Positions 1-8,371 of a stretch of DNA of 64,000 nucleotides are shown piece by piece. Each line of letters opens with the position of its first letter. Position 1 is the stretch's first letter. The notes under the pieces are model-generated. The model made no database searches and was not told where the DNA came from. It saw only the letters and a list, made by a program, of their open reading frames with translations. This DNA is from Aliivibrio salmonicida LFI1238 (GTDB lineage: Bacteria > Pseudomonadota > Gammaproteobacteria > Enterobacterales > Vibrionaceae): assembly GCF_000196495.1 (NCBI RefSeq), contig NC_011312.1, positions 2,728,001 through 2,792,000 on the forward strand, read 5' to 3'. The position numbers and the translations under genes were made by a program.

Positions 1-591
1 TTTGCAATCTTTAAATATTGGAGTGATCACATCAGCATTTAATAACGCGGGTTTGACGGCTTTAAAATATTCATTTGATGCTAGATTGATAAGAGTCTTA
101 TCACCCTGTTCTTCAATCGCTGCATTTAGCTTTTCTGTTATTTTATTACCCCAAAATTGATAAAGATTCGCTCCTCTATCATTTGCTAATTTAGTCCCCA
201 TCTCTAAACGATACGGTTGCATCAGATCAAGTGGCTTTAATAATCCATACAGCCCTGAAAGCATGCGTAAATGCCGCTGCGCATAATCAAAATCATCATC
301 ACTAAAACTAGCAGCATCAAGCCCGGTATATACATCGCCTTTAAAAGCAAATAACGCTTGTCTAGAATTATCAGAAGTAAAGATAGGAGACCACTCTTCA
401 AATCTAATCGCGTTAAGACTCGCAATTTTATCACTCACTTTCATTAATGAAGAAATATCAAGAGGCGTTAACTTTCGACATACATGAATTAATTCTTCCG
501 AATCAGCAATGAAATCGGGTTGTGTCGATAAATCGGTTGCCAATGGGCTTTCGTAATCAAGGGTCTTAGCAGGAGAAACAACAATAAGCAT
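1..591 (-). CDS. yaaA: Peroxide stress protein YaaA (partial, 3' end beyond window)
   Basis: The minus-strand frame opens at the ATG at 591-589 and runs without a stop to the first base of the window, giving the N-terminal 197 residues. The protein starts MLIVVSPAKTLDYESP and contains SGLYGLLKPLDLMQPYRLEMG and WGNKITE, which are hallmarks of the YaaA/DUF328 family (about 255 residues when complete). In E. coli YaaA lowers free iron during hydrogen peroxide stress and binds DNA; that role is family knowledge and is not shown by this sequence. The gene lies downstream of the AGCS symporter, separated by a strong terminator, so it probably has its own promoter in the short gap 592-647. Confidence 0.9.
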   Translation of the reverse strand, partial: MLIVVSPAKTLDYESPLATDLSTQPDFIADSEELIHVCRKLTPLDISSLMKVSDKIASLNAIRFEEWSPIFTSDNSRQALFAFKGDVYTGLDAASFSDDDFDYAQRHLRMLSGLYGLLKPLDLMQPYRLEMGTKLANDRGANLYQFWGNKITEKLNAAIEEQGDKTLINLASNEYFKAVKPALLNADVITPIFKDCK

Positions 592-647
592 GAGCGAGAA
601 ATTCCTTTATCTGATTTATATAAAGATAGTAACGATTCAGATACAAA

Positions 648-673
648 AAAGCCACGCTAGGTAGCGTGGCTTT
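648..673 (-). terminator. Terminator after the AGCS symporter gene
   Basis: A perfect 12-bp inverted repeat (AAAGCCACGCTA / TAGCGTGGCTTT) with flanking A and T tracts lies 32 bases past the symporter stop codon. It reads as a rho-independent terminator on the minus strand and separates the symporter from yaaA. Confidence 0.85.
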
Positions 674-704
674 ATCTATTTATTTGATGGGTAAAAGCAA
701 TTAA

Positions 705-2138
705 TTAGTTTTTCTCTTTGTTATTATCCCAAATACCTTCTTCTAATTGAGAATGTAATTCAGGGTAATCTTTACTATCAAAGGTCGGTAATTTACCCTC
801 ACTAAGCTGCTTATTGTAATCTTTCGCCAGCTTGATAACGGTTCCTGACAATAATGAAATTGCGATTAAATTCACTATTGCCATCATCCCCATAGAAACA
901 TCAGCTAAAGCCCATACCGTAGGTAATGATGATAACGCCCCAAACATAACCATACCTAAAACCACGATACGGAAAATACCGATCCCGGCTTTATGATTGT
1001 GCTCCAAGAAAATCAAATTAGTCTCAGCGTACGAATAATTTGCAATGATAGAGGTAAAAGCAAAGAAGAAAATAGCAACCGCAATAAATATTCCGCCCCA
1101 ATCCCCCACTTGGCTTGTTAATGCTAACTGAGTTAACTCAATACCAGTGACTTCGCCATGCGGTACATATTCACCCGACATTAAGATAATCGCGACAGTA
1201 GATGAACAGATAACAATCGTATCCATAAACACACCAAGCATTTGAACATAACCTTGTGAAGCAGGATGCGGCGGATAAGGTGTTGCAGAGGCTGCTGCAT
1301 TAGGTGCAGACCCCATACCTGCTTCATTTGAGAATAGACCGCGCTTAATACCATTAATCATTGCTTGAGCAATTGCGTAACCTAAACCACCAGCAGCGGC
1401 TTCTTGAAGTCCAAAAGCACTCTTAAAGATCAGAGTAACCACTCCCGGTAGTTTTTCTATGTTTGTAACCATGATATATAAAGCAATCGCTAAGTACGCT
1501 AATGCCATCACAGGTACTATGATTTCAGCCGTTCGAGCAATGGTTCGAAAACCACCGAAAATAACAATCGCAGAAATAATCACAATACCAATACCGACAT
1601 ACAGAGGTTGCCACCCGAATGCATTCTGCATTGCACTGGCTATCGAGTTTGCTTGTACTGCATTAAATACCAAACCAAAAGCGATGATCAAAAAGACAGA
1701 AAACAATACGCCCATCCAGCGCATGCCCAATCCTTTTTCCATATAATAAGCAGGGCCACCACGATAGTTGCCTTCATCATCTTTGGTTTTATATAATTGT
1801 GCTAATGTACTTTCAGCAAATGACGTTGCCATACCCAACATAGCAATAAGCCACATCCAGAAAATAGCGCCTGGACCGCCGGCGGTTAAAGCGACGGCAA
1901 CCCCTGCCATATTCCCCGTACCAACACGCGCAGCTAAGCTGGTGCATAGTGCTTGAAACGATGAAATACCAGAAGAATCAGATTTACGGCTGTTTTTTAA
2001 AACAGAAAACATATGCCCAAAATGACGAAATTGAATAAAGCCTAAACGAACCGTAAAATAGATCCCAATGGCGACTAATAAATACACGAGAACTGAACCC
2101 CATAACAGGTCATTCAGTAAGTTAATAATACTTGTCAC
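705..2138 (-). CDS. Alanine/glycine:cation symporter (AGCS family, AlsT-like)
   Basis: A 477-residue inner-membrane protein with about ten hydrophobic segments. Family marks include GTGNMAGVAVALTAGGPGAIFWMW near residues 73-96, GGPAYYMEKGLG near 127-138 and GLFSNEAGMGSAPNAAA near 266-282, the conserved AGCS signature. Family members import alanine or glycine together with Na+. The C-terminus is a charged cytoplasmic tail. The gene is monocistronic: a long upstream gap precedes it and a terminator follows it. Vibrios carry several AGCS paralogues, one of which is controlled by a glycine riboswitch; I looked for that element upstream and did not see it. Substrate (Ala, Gly or another small amino acid) cannot be decided from sequence alone. 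Confidence 0.9.
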   Translation of the reverse strand: MTSIINLLNDLLWGSVLVYLLVAIGIYFTVRLGFIQFRHFGHMFSVLKNSRKSDSSGISSFQALCTSLAARVGTGNMAGVAVALTAGGPGAIFWMWLIAMLGMATSFAESTLAQLYKTKDDEGNYRGGPAYYMEKGLGMRWMGVLFSVFLIIAFGLVFNAVQANSIASAMQNAFGWQPLYVGIGIVIISAIVIFGGFRTIARTAEIIVPVMALAYLAIALYIMVTNIEKLPGVVTLIFKSAFGLQEAAAGGLGYAIAQAMINGIKRGLFSNEAGMGSAPNAAASATPYPPHPASQGYVQMLGVFMDTIVICSSTVAIILMSGEYVPHGEVTGIELTQLALTSQVGDWGGIFIAVAIFFFAFTSIIANYSYAETNLIFLEHNHKAGIGIFRIVVLGMVMFGALSSLPTVWALADVSMGMMAIVNLIAISLLSGTVIKLAKDYNKQLSEGKLPTFDSKDYPELHSQLEEGIWDNNKEKN

Positions 2139-2871
2139 GCTTACCTCTCAGCTAAGTTTGGTTATGACATAGCACACTTGATAAATTTAGTGGCTAAAAA
2201 ATGACGAACTTTAAGCGTCTTCATCTATGTAGGAATTCGCATTCCTAAAGCACGCATAGAGTATGAAAACGTAAATTTAATTTCACTTTATATAAATATT
2301 TACGCATTACTTAAAGCTCGCGAGCCGAATAATGCTCAGTATTTACTGAAAAATCAATAGGAACAGTCCTCTATTTATTCGTATCAGTATTAAATACAAA
2401 TCAAAACAACAAAAAATACAACGAAAATAAACAACCAAACCGGTGCGGCTACATACAAGAAATGCCTTAAGTCCAATATTATCAATAATGAATTTCTTAT
2501 TGATCTAATAAAAACAGTCGTCTAGACCCAATCATTAGATGGCAAGATAACATCGCCATTTTTTATATTCAGACTCACTTTCACAGCTAAATCAAGACAA
2601 CGCAGAGTAAATAAATCAGATTTATTTAACAAAAGACAAACATTAAACGGTTCTCGTCAACTACACTATATTTGTAACTAAACTATAATTTTTAAATATT
2701 CACGATTAAGTTTACGTTTCAGTGATCCCCTTCTCATAAAATATTCATCAAAAAGAAACAAATGCGAAACAGTTCAAGTTCATGATCCCATGGGATGTGA
2801 TACTAAATACCTTGTTAAATAAATGGTGTTACTAATTGTATTTTTTGACTAATTTATAAAACGGAGTGCTT
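2139..2871. other. Long intergenic region between divergent symporter and DUF3545 genes
   Basis: This 733-bp AT-rich stretch has no supportable ORF. It must hold two divergent promoters. Visible structures are a hairpin at 2230-2247 (TAGGAAT, loop TCGC, ATTCCTA) flanked by CTATG at 2225-2229 and CATAG at 2255-2259, which would lie in the symporter 5' leader, and a perfect 12-bp palindrome at 2785-2796 upstream of the DUF3545 gene. I see no known riboswitch. Confidence 0.6.
2785..2796. promoter_or_regulatory. Perfect palindrome ATCCCATGGGAT, candidate operator
   Basis: A 12-bp perfect palindrome 75 bases before the DUF3545 start codon, in otherwise AT-rich DNA. Its GC-rich core stands out from its surroundings. 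It could be a repressor or activator site, but I do not recognise the cognate regulator. Confidence 0.3.
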
Positions 2872-3054
2872 ATGGACGGGTACACGCTAAACGAAATATT
2901 GGCAACAAAATCATCAACAACAAATAAGAAAAAACAACCAAAACGTTTATGGCGTGAAATAGAGGAACTTCAAGATCGACGTCAGCTGTTGCACGAACTG
3001 CAAGAGCTTGATCCCTTTTTTAGCGGCAGTATTGACGATTGTATTTTAAAATAG
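2872..3054 (+). CDS. DUF3545 family small protein
   Basis: A 60-residue basic-then-acidic protein with a predicted helical core (KRLWREIEELQDRRQLLHEL) matching my memory of the DUF3545 family, short proteins of unknown function conserved in Vibrionaceae and relatives. The start is set at the ATG at 2872 because GGAG lies five bases upstream; a GTG two codons earlier overlaps that ribosome-binding site and is unlikely. No signal peptide or membrane segment is present. It is transcribed alone and followed at once by a strong terminator. No function can be assigned; the charged amphipathic helix suggests a protein-binding adaptor, which is speculation. Confidence 0.75.
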   Translation: MDGYTLNEILATKSSTTNKKKQPKRLWREIEELQDRRQLLHELQELDPFFSGSIDDCILK

Positions 3055-3060
3055 CCAATA

Positions 3061-3090
3061 AAAAAGGAGAGCACTAACGCTCTCCTTTTT
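3061..3090 (+). terminator. Bidirectional terminator between DUF3545 and hemerythrin genes
   Basis: Perfect 12-bp stem (AAAAAGGAGAGC / GCTCTCCTTTTT) with a six-base loop, directly after the DUF3545 stop and just beyond the stop of the convergent hemerythrin-domain gene, so it can serve both. Confidence 0.85.
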
Positions 3091-3096
3091 ATCAAT

Positions 3097-3627
3097 CTAA
3101 GCTCTTACCTGTTCCGCTAATTGAACATAGCGTCTATGCACTCTTTCACCAAACACAGGATCGTCTTCCTCCACCCATCCCTTTTCTAAATTACGCCAAT
3201 CAATCTCAGTTAACTGCGCCTTTAAAAAAGGAAATACCTCTTTTTCTTCTAGTTCAAGATGTCGGCGAATGCGTTTCGTAAATGCAAGTAAGTGCTCTCT
3301 AAAAATATCTTTCGGGACAATCGCATCCTGTAAAATCATTTCAAGTGTTATTGAAAAATCAACAGTATCTGCAGAAAGCGTATTGTGTTCATGCAATAAA
3401 TTGGTCAGTGCTTTATTCTCGCCATACTTATCAATAAAATATTGATAGATCCTATCTTCTTTTGGATGATGATTTTTTTCAGCAAAAGACGATAGATAAT
3501 CAACGCTTTCACGTATTACATTATAATTGACTGTCTTTTCTTCCTCTAACCGATTCAGTTTTTTATCCAACAACTGAATAATTCGGTTAATGTAACCATG
3601 ATCTTTATAAATACTATCTATAAGCAT
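3097..3627 (-). CDS. Hemerythrin HHE-domain protein
   Basis: A 176-residue soluble, probably four-helix-bundle protein. Candidate di-iron ligands are spread as in the HHE cation-binding family: H10, H53/H54 with E57, H79/H81, H112, and H123 in HLELEEKEVFPFL with downstream glutamates. Such domains bind a non-haem di-iron centre that senses or carries oxygen, NO or iron. A good ribosome-binding site (GGGAGGA) precedes the ATG. The gene stands alone between the ung-nfo pair and a shared terminator. The exact role is unknown. Confidence 0.8.
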   Translation of the reverse strand: MLIDSIYKDHGYINRIIQLLDKKLNRLEEEKTVNYNVIRESVDYLSSFAEKNHHPKEDRIYQYFIDKYGENKALTNLLHEHNTLSADTVDFSITLEMILQDAIVPKDIFREHLLAFTKRIRRHLELEEKEVFPFLKAQLTEIDWRNLEKGWVEEDDPVFGERVHRRYVQLAEQVRA

Positions 3628-3715
3628 CCTGTCCTCCCTTACTCTGTCAGGTGATTACCTTTTGAGTCTAACGTATTATTAAAGGAGCACCGCTTTTCAG
3701 TTCAACTTTTAACCA

Positions 3716-4390
3716 CTAGTCCAATGTAATTGAACTCCAGTTGATTTCGGATAAGTTTTTCTCTCGCAGCAATTCATTTGTTTTAGAAAAGTGCTGACAA
3801 CCAAAAAAACCTCTTCTTGCCGATAAAGGGGAAGGATGAGGAGCCACTAAAATAGAGTGCTTCATTGCATCAATATTAATGCCTTTTTTTTGAGCATGAG
3901 CCCCCCATAGTAAGAAAATAATCCCTTCTTTTTTTTCATTTAATTGCTCAATGATGCTGTCAGTAAACGTTTCCCATCCTAACTTTGCATGAGAATGAGC
4001 TTGTGATTCTTCAACGGTTAATACCGTATTAAGTAACAAGACCCCTTGCTCAGCCCAACTTTCTAAATAACCATGTGTTGGTGGAATAAAACCCTCAATA
4101 TCTTCTGCTAATTCTTTATACATATTGCGCAGAGAAGGCGGGATCTTAACTCCTGGTAATACAGAAAAAGACAGCCCATGCGCCTGCCCTTCTCCGTGAT
4201 AGGGATCTTGACCTAGAATGACAACGGTAACGTTATTAAATGGCGTCAATGAAAAAGCAGTAAACACATCCTCTTCTTTGGGGAATATTTTTTTTCCTTG
4301 AGAACGTGCTTCGTTTATATACGTCATCATTTCTTGATAATACGGTTTTTCTTTTTCCGTTTCTAAAATGTCATTCCAAGATGTGTTCAT
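3716..4390 (-). CDS. ung: Uracil-DNA glycosylase
   Basis: A 224-residue family-1 UDG that removes uracil from DNA to begin base excision repair. The water-activating motif GQDPYH (residues 60-65, D62 catalytic) and the minor-groove loop HPSPLSARRGFFGC (H185 onward) are intact, as are LLLNTVLTVE and GWETFTD. The length matches the family. The ATG directly follows the TAA of nfo, so the two are translated from one mRNA and couple uracil removal with abasic-site cleavage. Confidence 0.97.
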   Translation of the reverse strand: MNTSWNDILETEKEKPYYQEMMTYINEARSQGKKIFPKEEDVFTAFSLTPFNNVTVVILGQDPYHGEGQAHGLSFSVLPGVKIPPSLRNMYKELAEDIEGFIPPTHGYLESWAEQGVLLLNTVLTVEESQAHSHAKLGWETFTDSIIEQLNEKKEGIIFLLWGAHAQKKGINIDAMKHSILVAPHPSPLSARRGFFGCQHFSKTNELLREKNLSEINWSSITLD

Positions 4391-5239
4391 TTATTTTTTC
4401 TCACTGAGTTCTTTAAGTTGAGCGATTTCATCCTTCCAAATATCAGGGTTTATCGTCTCTAATACTAAAGGAATGCCATTAAAACGATCATCTTGCATAA
4501 TGTACTTAAAGCAATCCCATCCAATCGTGCCTTCACCTAAAGATTGATGGCGATCGACACGACTGCCTAGCTCAATTTTGGCGTCATTGATGTGCATACC
4601 ACGCAAGTATTGAAAACCAACAATACGTTCAAATTCAGAAAAAGTATGCTCGCAAGCCTCTTTAGATCTTAAGTCATAACCAGCGGCGAATGTATGGCAT
4701 GTATCAAGGCATATACCGACACGAGACTTATCTTCAACTTGACTGATAATCTGAGCTAAATGTTCAAATTTCCATCCAAGATTCGTTCCTTGGCCAGCCG
4801 TATTCTCAATCACAGCAATCACATTCGGCACGGCTTGATGCGCGAGATTAATGGATTCAGAAATAAGGGTAAGACACTCATCTTCTGAGATCTTCTTTAA
4901 ATGGCTGCCTGGATGAAAATTGAGCAAAGTGAGCCCTAATTGTTCACAACGCTCCATTTCATCAATAAATGCCGCGCGAGATTTCTCTAGCTTTTCTTCT
5001 TCTGGCGCACCAAGATTAATTAAATAAGAGTCATGCGGTAATATTTGAGAAGGTTCAAATCCAAAACGCTTACAATTTGCTTTAAAATCAGAGATGATCT
5101 TTTTTGTTAACGGCTTAGCTACCCATTGGCGCTGATTTTTAGTAAATAATGCAAACGCTGTAGCCCCCATTTGATATGCACGTTTTGGCGCTTGATCAAC
5201 ACCACCGGCCGCAGACACATGTGCCCCAATATATTTCAT
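4391..5239 (-). CDS. nfo: Endonuclease IV (AP endonuclease)
   Basis: A 282-residue TIM-barrel metal-dependent AP endonuclease that cuts the backbone 5' of abasic sites. Family motifs visible are MKYIGAHVSAAGG at the N-terminus, LLNFHPGSH, VIENTAGQGTNLG, GICLDTCHTFAAGYD and HINDAK, which supply the His, Glu and Asp residues that bind three zinc ions. The start is placed at the ATG at 5239, matching the family N-terminus with AGGA upstream; the frame stays open to a TTG at 5257, which I reject. It forms an operon with ung (stop and start codons abut). Confidence 0.96.
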   Translation of the reverse strand: MKYIGAHVSAAGGVDQAPKRAYQMGATAFALFTKNQRQWVAKPLTKKIISDFKANCKRFGFEPSQILPHDSYLINLGAPEEEKLEKSRAAFIDEMERCEQLGLTLLNFHPGSHLKKISEDECLTLISESINLAHQAVPNVIAVIENTAGQGTNLGWKFEHLAQIISQVEDKSRVGICLDTCHTFAAGYDLRSKEACEHTFSEFERIVGFQYLRGMHINDAKIELGSRVDRHQSLGEGTIGWDCFKYIMQDDRFNGIPLVLETINPDIWKDEIAQLKELSEKK

Positions 5240-5502
5240 CTCTGTCTTTCCTTTCAAAATTAACTTCGGTCCATTATTACGGTAAATGCTTTATTTGTCA
5301 GTACTTCTCTGCTTTCTTGGACGGAAAACAGAGAATATCAAAATAATATAAAAATCCAATTTTGTAGTAAGTTTACTACAAAATAAGCTCATACCAATAA
5401 AGTAGTAAGCTGAAATTTTCGTGCCACAAGCTAGCTATATGGTGTTTTATTGATTTAGGATAAGATTTTAAAGATGAATTAATTGTCACTTTTTGTTGTT
5501 TT

Positions 5503-5546
5503 TTGACCTATATCAATATACAAAGTAAGGGTATCATGTATATAAT
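5503..5546 (+). promoter_or_regulatory. FNR-type class II promoter of grcA
   Basis: TTGACCTATATCAA at 5503-5516 fits the FNR consensus TTGAT-N4-ATCAA with one mismatch. A perfect TATAAT lies at 5541-5546. With a start about six bases beyond the -10, the FNR centre falls near -41.5, the class II activating position. E. coli grcA (yfiD) is known to be FNR- and ArcA-controlled, so the arrangement agrees with expectation. Confidence 0.75.
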
Positions 5547-5600
5547 GTGACCCATAAGATATTTACAAAATAACCACAAAGTGGACTAGGAGAAAGTAAA

Positions 5601-5978
5601 ATGATCACAGGTATCCAAATTACTAAAGCTGCAAATGACGATCTTCTTAACTCTATCTGGCTACTAGATAGCGAGAAAAATGAAGCACGTTGTGTTGTTG
5701 CAACTTCAGGCTTTGAAGCTGACCAAGTTATTGCAACAAGCGCACTGGGCGAATACGAAAGCCGTGACGTTGCTATTGAAAAAGCACCAAAAGTTGAAGG
5801 TGGCCAACATCTAAATGTTAACGTTCTGCAACGTGATACATTACAAGACGCAGTTAAGCACCCAGAGAAATACCCACAGTTAACTATCCGTGTATCGGGT
5901 TATGCTGTACGTTTTAATTCTCTAACAACAGAGCAACAACAAGACGTTATCGCACGTACTTTTACAGAAACTCTATAA
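5601..5978 (+). CDS. grcA: Autonomous glycyl radical cofactor GrcA
   Basis: A 125-residue protein homologous to the C-terminus of pyruvate formate-lyase. The glycyl-radical motif RVSGYAVRFNSLT is intact with the radical-bearing G100 near the C-terminus, as in E. coli YfiD (127 residues). It can replace the damaged radical domain of oxygen-cleaved pyruvate formate-lyase and restore its activity. AGGAG precedes the ATG. It is a single-gene unit between an FNR-type promoter and a strong terminator, consistent with strong induction in low oxygen. Confidence 0.96.
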   Translation: MITGIQITKAANDDLLNSIWLLDSEKNEARCVVATSGFEADQVIATSALGEYESRDVAIEKAPKVEGGQHLNVNVLQRDTLQDAVKHPEKYPQLTIRVSGYAVRFNSLTTEQQQDVIARTFTETL

Positions 5979-5996
5979 TCTAGACTTTCCTAAATA

Positions 5997-6031
5997 AAAA
6001 ACGGCACTCATTGCTCATGAGTGCCGTTTTT
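5997..6031 (+). terminator. grcA terminator
   Basis: A 15-bp perfect stem (AAAAACGGCACTCAT / ATGAGTGCCGTTTTT) with a five-base loop and a T tract, 18 bases past the grcA stop. Confidence 0.9.
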
Positions 6032-6037
6032 CTATAT

Positions 6038-6115
6038 AAAAGCCTCTTCAATACTGACTAATTAGTTAGCATTTAAGAGGCTTTTTATTAATGGCATATC
6101 CATTCATATGCCATT
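6038..6115 (-). terminator. Nested hairpins downstream of thrC
   Basis: Two inverted repeats follow the thrC stop on the minus strand: a 10-bp stem at 6090-6099/6106-6115 and an 11-bp stem AAAAGCCTCTT / AAGAGGCTTTT at 6038-6048/6075-6085 ending in a T tract on the minus strand. The second is the more likely terminator of the threonine operon. Confidence 0.65.
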
Positions 6116-6133
6116 ACCGTATCGCTTTCGCCT

Positions 6134-7417
6134 TTATTGAACTTTACGCAATACTTCTTTTAGATCATCAAAGTTATTAGCAAGATCTTCAGACAATAAC
6201 TCCATTGCATTATGTTTCGCTAATGGCGCTGGAAGATCAAGATCTCCGCCTAAAATATCATCGACAACTTCTTTAAACTTAGCGGGATGGGCTGTACATA
6301 AAAATAAGCCAATCTCACCCTCAGCTAATTGCTCATTCAAAATACGATAAGCTATCGCACCATGAGGTTCACATAAGTAGCCTTCTGCATGCATTTCTTT
6401 TAATGTTTCTGCACTCTGAGCATCAGTGACTGCACCTTTACCTAGCGTTTCAAGCCCCCAGCCTAAACGTTGGCAAAGCTCTTCAATACGAGGCCAGTTA
6501 TTTGGTTGGCTCACATCCATGGCATTTGAAATTGTAGGAATCGTTGTTTTTGGTTCCCATTGCCCCGTTTCAAGATAACGTGGCACCGTATCATTTACAT
6601 TTGTCGCAGCAATAAAGCGTTTAACAGGTAAGCCTAAAGACTTAGCTAATAAACCCGCTGTTAAGTTACCAAAATTACCACTTGGTACTGAAATAACGAC
6701 ATCATCACGCTTTTCTTTTGGTAGCTGAGAAACGGCTTCAAAGTAATAACAAATTTGAGCCATTAAACGACTAATATTAATTGAGTTAGCTGAGTTTAAT
6801 CCAATTTCTTTACGTAAATCGGCATCATCAAAAGATTGCTTAACCAATGCCTGACAATCATCAAAGTCACCATCAACGGCAACGGTATGAATATTGCCAC
6901 CCAGAGTACAAAATAGCTTTTCTTGTAATGGGCTTATTTTACCTTTCGGATATAAGATCACGACATTAATATTATCCATACCATAAAAGGCATGAGCAAC
7001 AGCAGCTCCAGTATCACCAGATGTCGCGGTTAGAATCGTAATTTTATCATTCCCTTCTGTCACTGCGGCTAAAGACTGAGCCATAAAACGGCCACCAAAA
7101 TCTTTAAACGCTAATGTTGGACCGTGAAATAATTCTAGTGCATAAACGCCATCTTTAACTGCGTGAATAGGTGCGGGAAATTGAAATGCATTCTCAACCA
7201 TATTTCTAACAGTATCTTGTGGCAATTCATCACCAATAAACGCAGATAAAATCTTAGTACTACGGGAAATAAAATCGTCGGCCAGAAGTGTATCTATATC
7301 ATCAAACGTAGGCAGTTCAGATGGAAAAAACAGTCCTTGATTACGACCTAAACCTTGGCGAACGGCTTGGCCAAAAGAGACTTTCTCATCGTTTTCTTTT
7401 ATGTTGTACAACTTCAT
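6134..7417 (-). CDS. thrC: Threonine synthase
   Basis: A 427-residue PLP enzyme converting O-phosphohomoserine to threonine, the last step of the pathway. The PLP lysine is K105 in HGPTLAFKDFGGRFMA, and the cofactor phosphate loop VPSGNFGNLTAG is present. Length and the N-terminal MKLYNIKENDEKVSF match the enterobacterial/vibrio type. The start overlaps the thrB stop by four bases (translational coupling). Third gene of thrABC, regulated by the thrL attenuator upstream of thrA. Confidence 0.97.
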   Translation of the reverse strand: MKLYNIKENDEKVSFGQAVRQGLGRNQGLFFPSELPTFDDIDTLLADDFISRSTKILSAFIGDELPQDTVRNMVENAFQFPAPIHAVKDGVYALELFHGPTLAFKDFGGRFMAQSLAAVTEGNDKITILTATSGDTGAAVAHAFYGMDNINVVILYPKGKISPLQEKLFCTLGGNIHTVAVDGDFDDCQALVKQSFDDADLRKEIGLNSANSINISRLMAQICYYFEAVSQLPKEKRDDVVISVPSGNFGNLTAGLLAKSLGLPVKRFIAATNVNDTVPRYLETGQWEPKTTIPTISNAMDVSQPNNWPRIEELCQRLGWGLETLGKGAVTDAQSAETLKEMHAEGYLCEPHGAIAYRILNEQLAEGEIGLFLCTAHPAKFKEVVDDILGGDLDLPAPLAKHNAMELLSEDLANNFDDLKEVLRKVQ

Positions 7418-8370
7418 AATTTACTTCCTGTTACTTGTGAACCTTGCTTGTCTAAACGACAAACATGGACAAATCCTTCGTCATTTTGAACGTAATTATC
7501 TTGCAACCAACGAGATACTCTTTCAGCAATATCTTTATCTTTACAAATACTAAATAGAGTTGGTCCTGACCCAGAAATTCCTGTTGTTAATGCACCTGCA
7601 GAAGCGGCATAAGCGCGAGCTTGAGCAAAATTAGGTAATAAGCGTTCACGGTAAGGTTCAGCCACCACATCTTTGATCATTTTCGCGGCTAGCTCTGGTT
7701 GCTTTGAATAACACGCATGAATAAAGCCTGCGAGATTTCGACCATGAGCAATGACATCTTGACGACGATATTGAGAAGGTAGAATTTCACGAGCTTCCGC
7801 CGTTGATACTTTAATACCCGGGTATGCCATCACCCAATACCATTCATCGAAACAAGGGACTTCTTGACTAATAATACCGAGTTCTTCAACCATTAATTGC
7901 AAACCACCAAGATAGCATGGCGCCACATTATCATAGTGAATCCCACCTGATATCTGTCCTTCCATCTCCCCCATTAGAGCAAGGAGCTCCATTTCAGTTA
8001 ATGGTTTATCATGAAACTGATTTAATGCATCAAGTGCAGCAACAATAGAGCAAGCACTAGAGCCTAAACCAGAACCAATTGGCATGTTTTTTTCTAGTAC
8101 CATATGAATAGGTTTTAACGTTACGTTTTTAGTTTCAAGCTCTCTTGCAAACACTTTCCAACAATCATAAACAATATTGTCTTGCGGATTTTCTGGCAAT
8201 TTATCAACAAAACGACCTGATGTGGCAAGAGTGAAAGCGTCAGAACCGGATTCAACAAGAACTCTATCTCCTAATAGCGAACCATCAATAGGAGAAACCG
8301 CTGCACCAAGTACATCAAACCCAACACTTACATTACCAATCGATGCCGGAGCATAAACAACAACACTCAT
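7414..8370 (-). CDS. thrB: Homoserine kinase
   Basis: A 318-residue GHMP-family kinase phosphorylating homoserine for ThrC. The ATP-binding motif MPIGSGLGSSACSIVAAL lies at residues 96-113, with the N-terminal YAPASIGNVSVGFD and C-terminal TTGISGSGPTLFSI motifs expected of the family. It starts one base after the thrA stop and overlaps thrC by four bases. Confidence 0.97.
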   Translation of the reverse strand: MSVVVYAPASIGNVSVGFDVLGAAVSPIDGSLLGDRVLVESGSDAFTLATSGRFVDKLPENPQDNIVYDCWKVFARELETKNVTLKPIHMVLEKNMPIGSGLGSSACSIVAALDALNQFHDKPLTEMELLALMGEMEGQISGGIHYDNVAPCYLGGLQLMVEELGIISQEVPCFDEWYWVMAYPGIKVSTAEAREILPSQYRRQDVIAHGRNLAGFIHACYSKQPELAAKMIKDVVAEPYRERLLPNFAQARAYAASAGALTTGISGSGPTLFSICKDKDIAERVSRWLQDNYVQNDEGFVHVCRLDKQGSQVTGSKL

Positions 8371-8371
8371 T

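Noticed and set aside
2139..2700. Glycine riboswitch upstream of the AGCS symporter
   Set aside because: The conserved glycine-aptamer segments are not found on the minus strand of this gap.
5240..5257. Upstream TTG start for nfo
   Set aside because: It adds six residues not found in endonuclease IV; the ATG at 5239 matches the family N-terminus.
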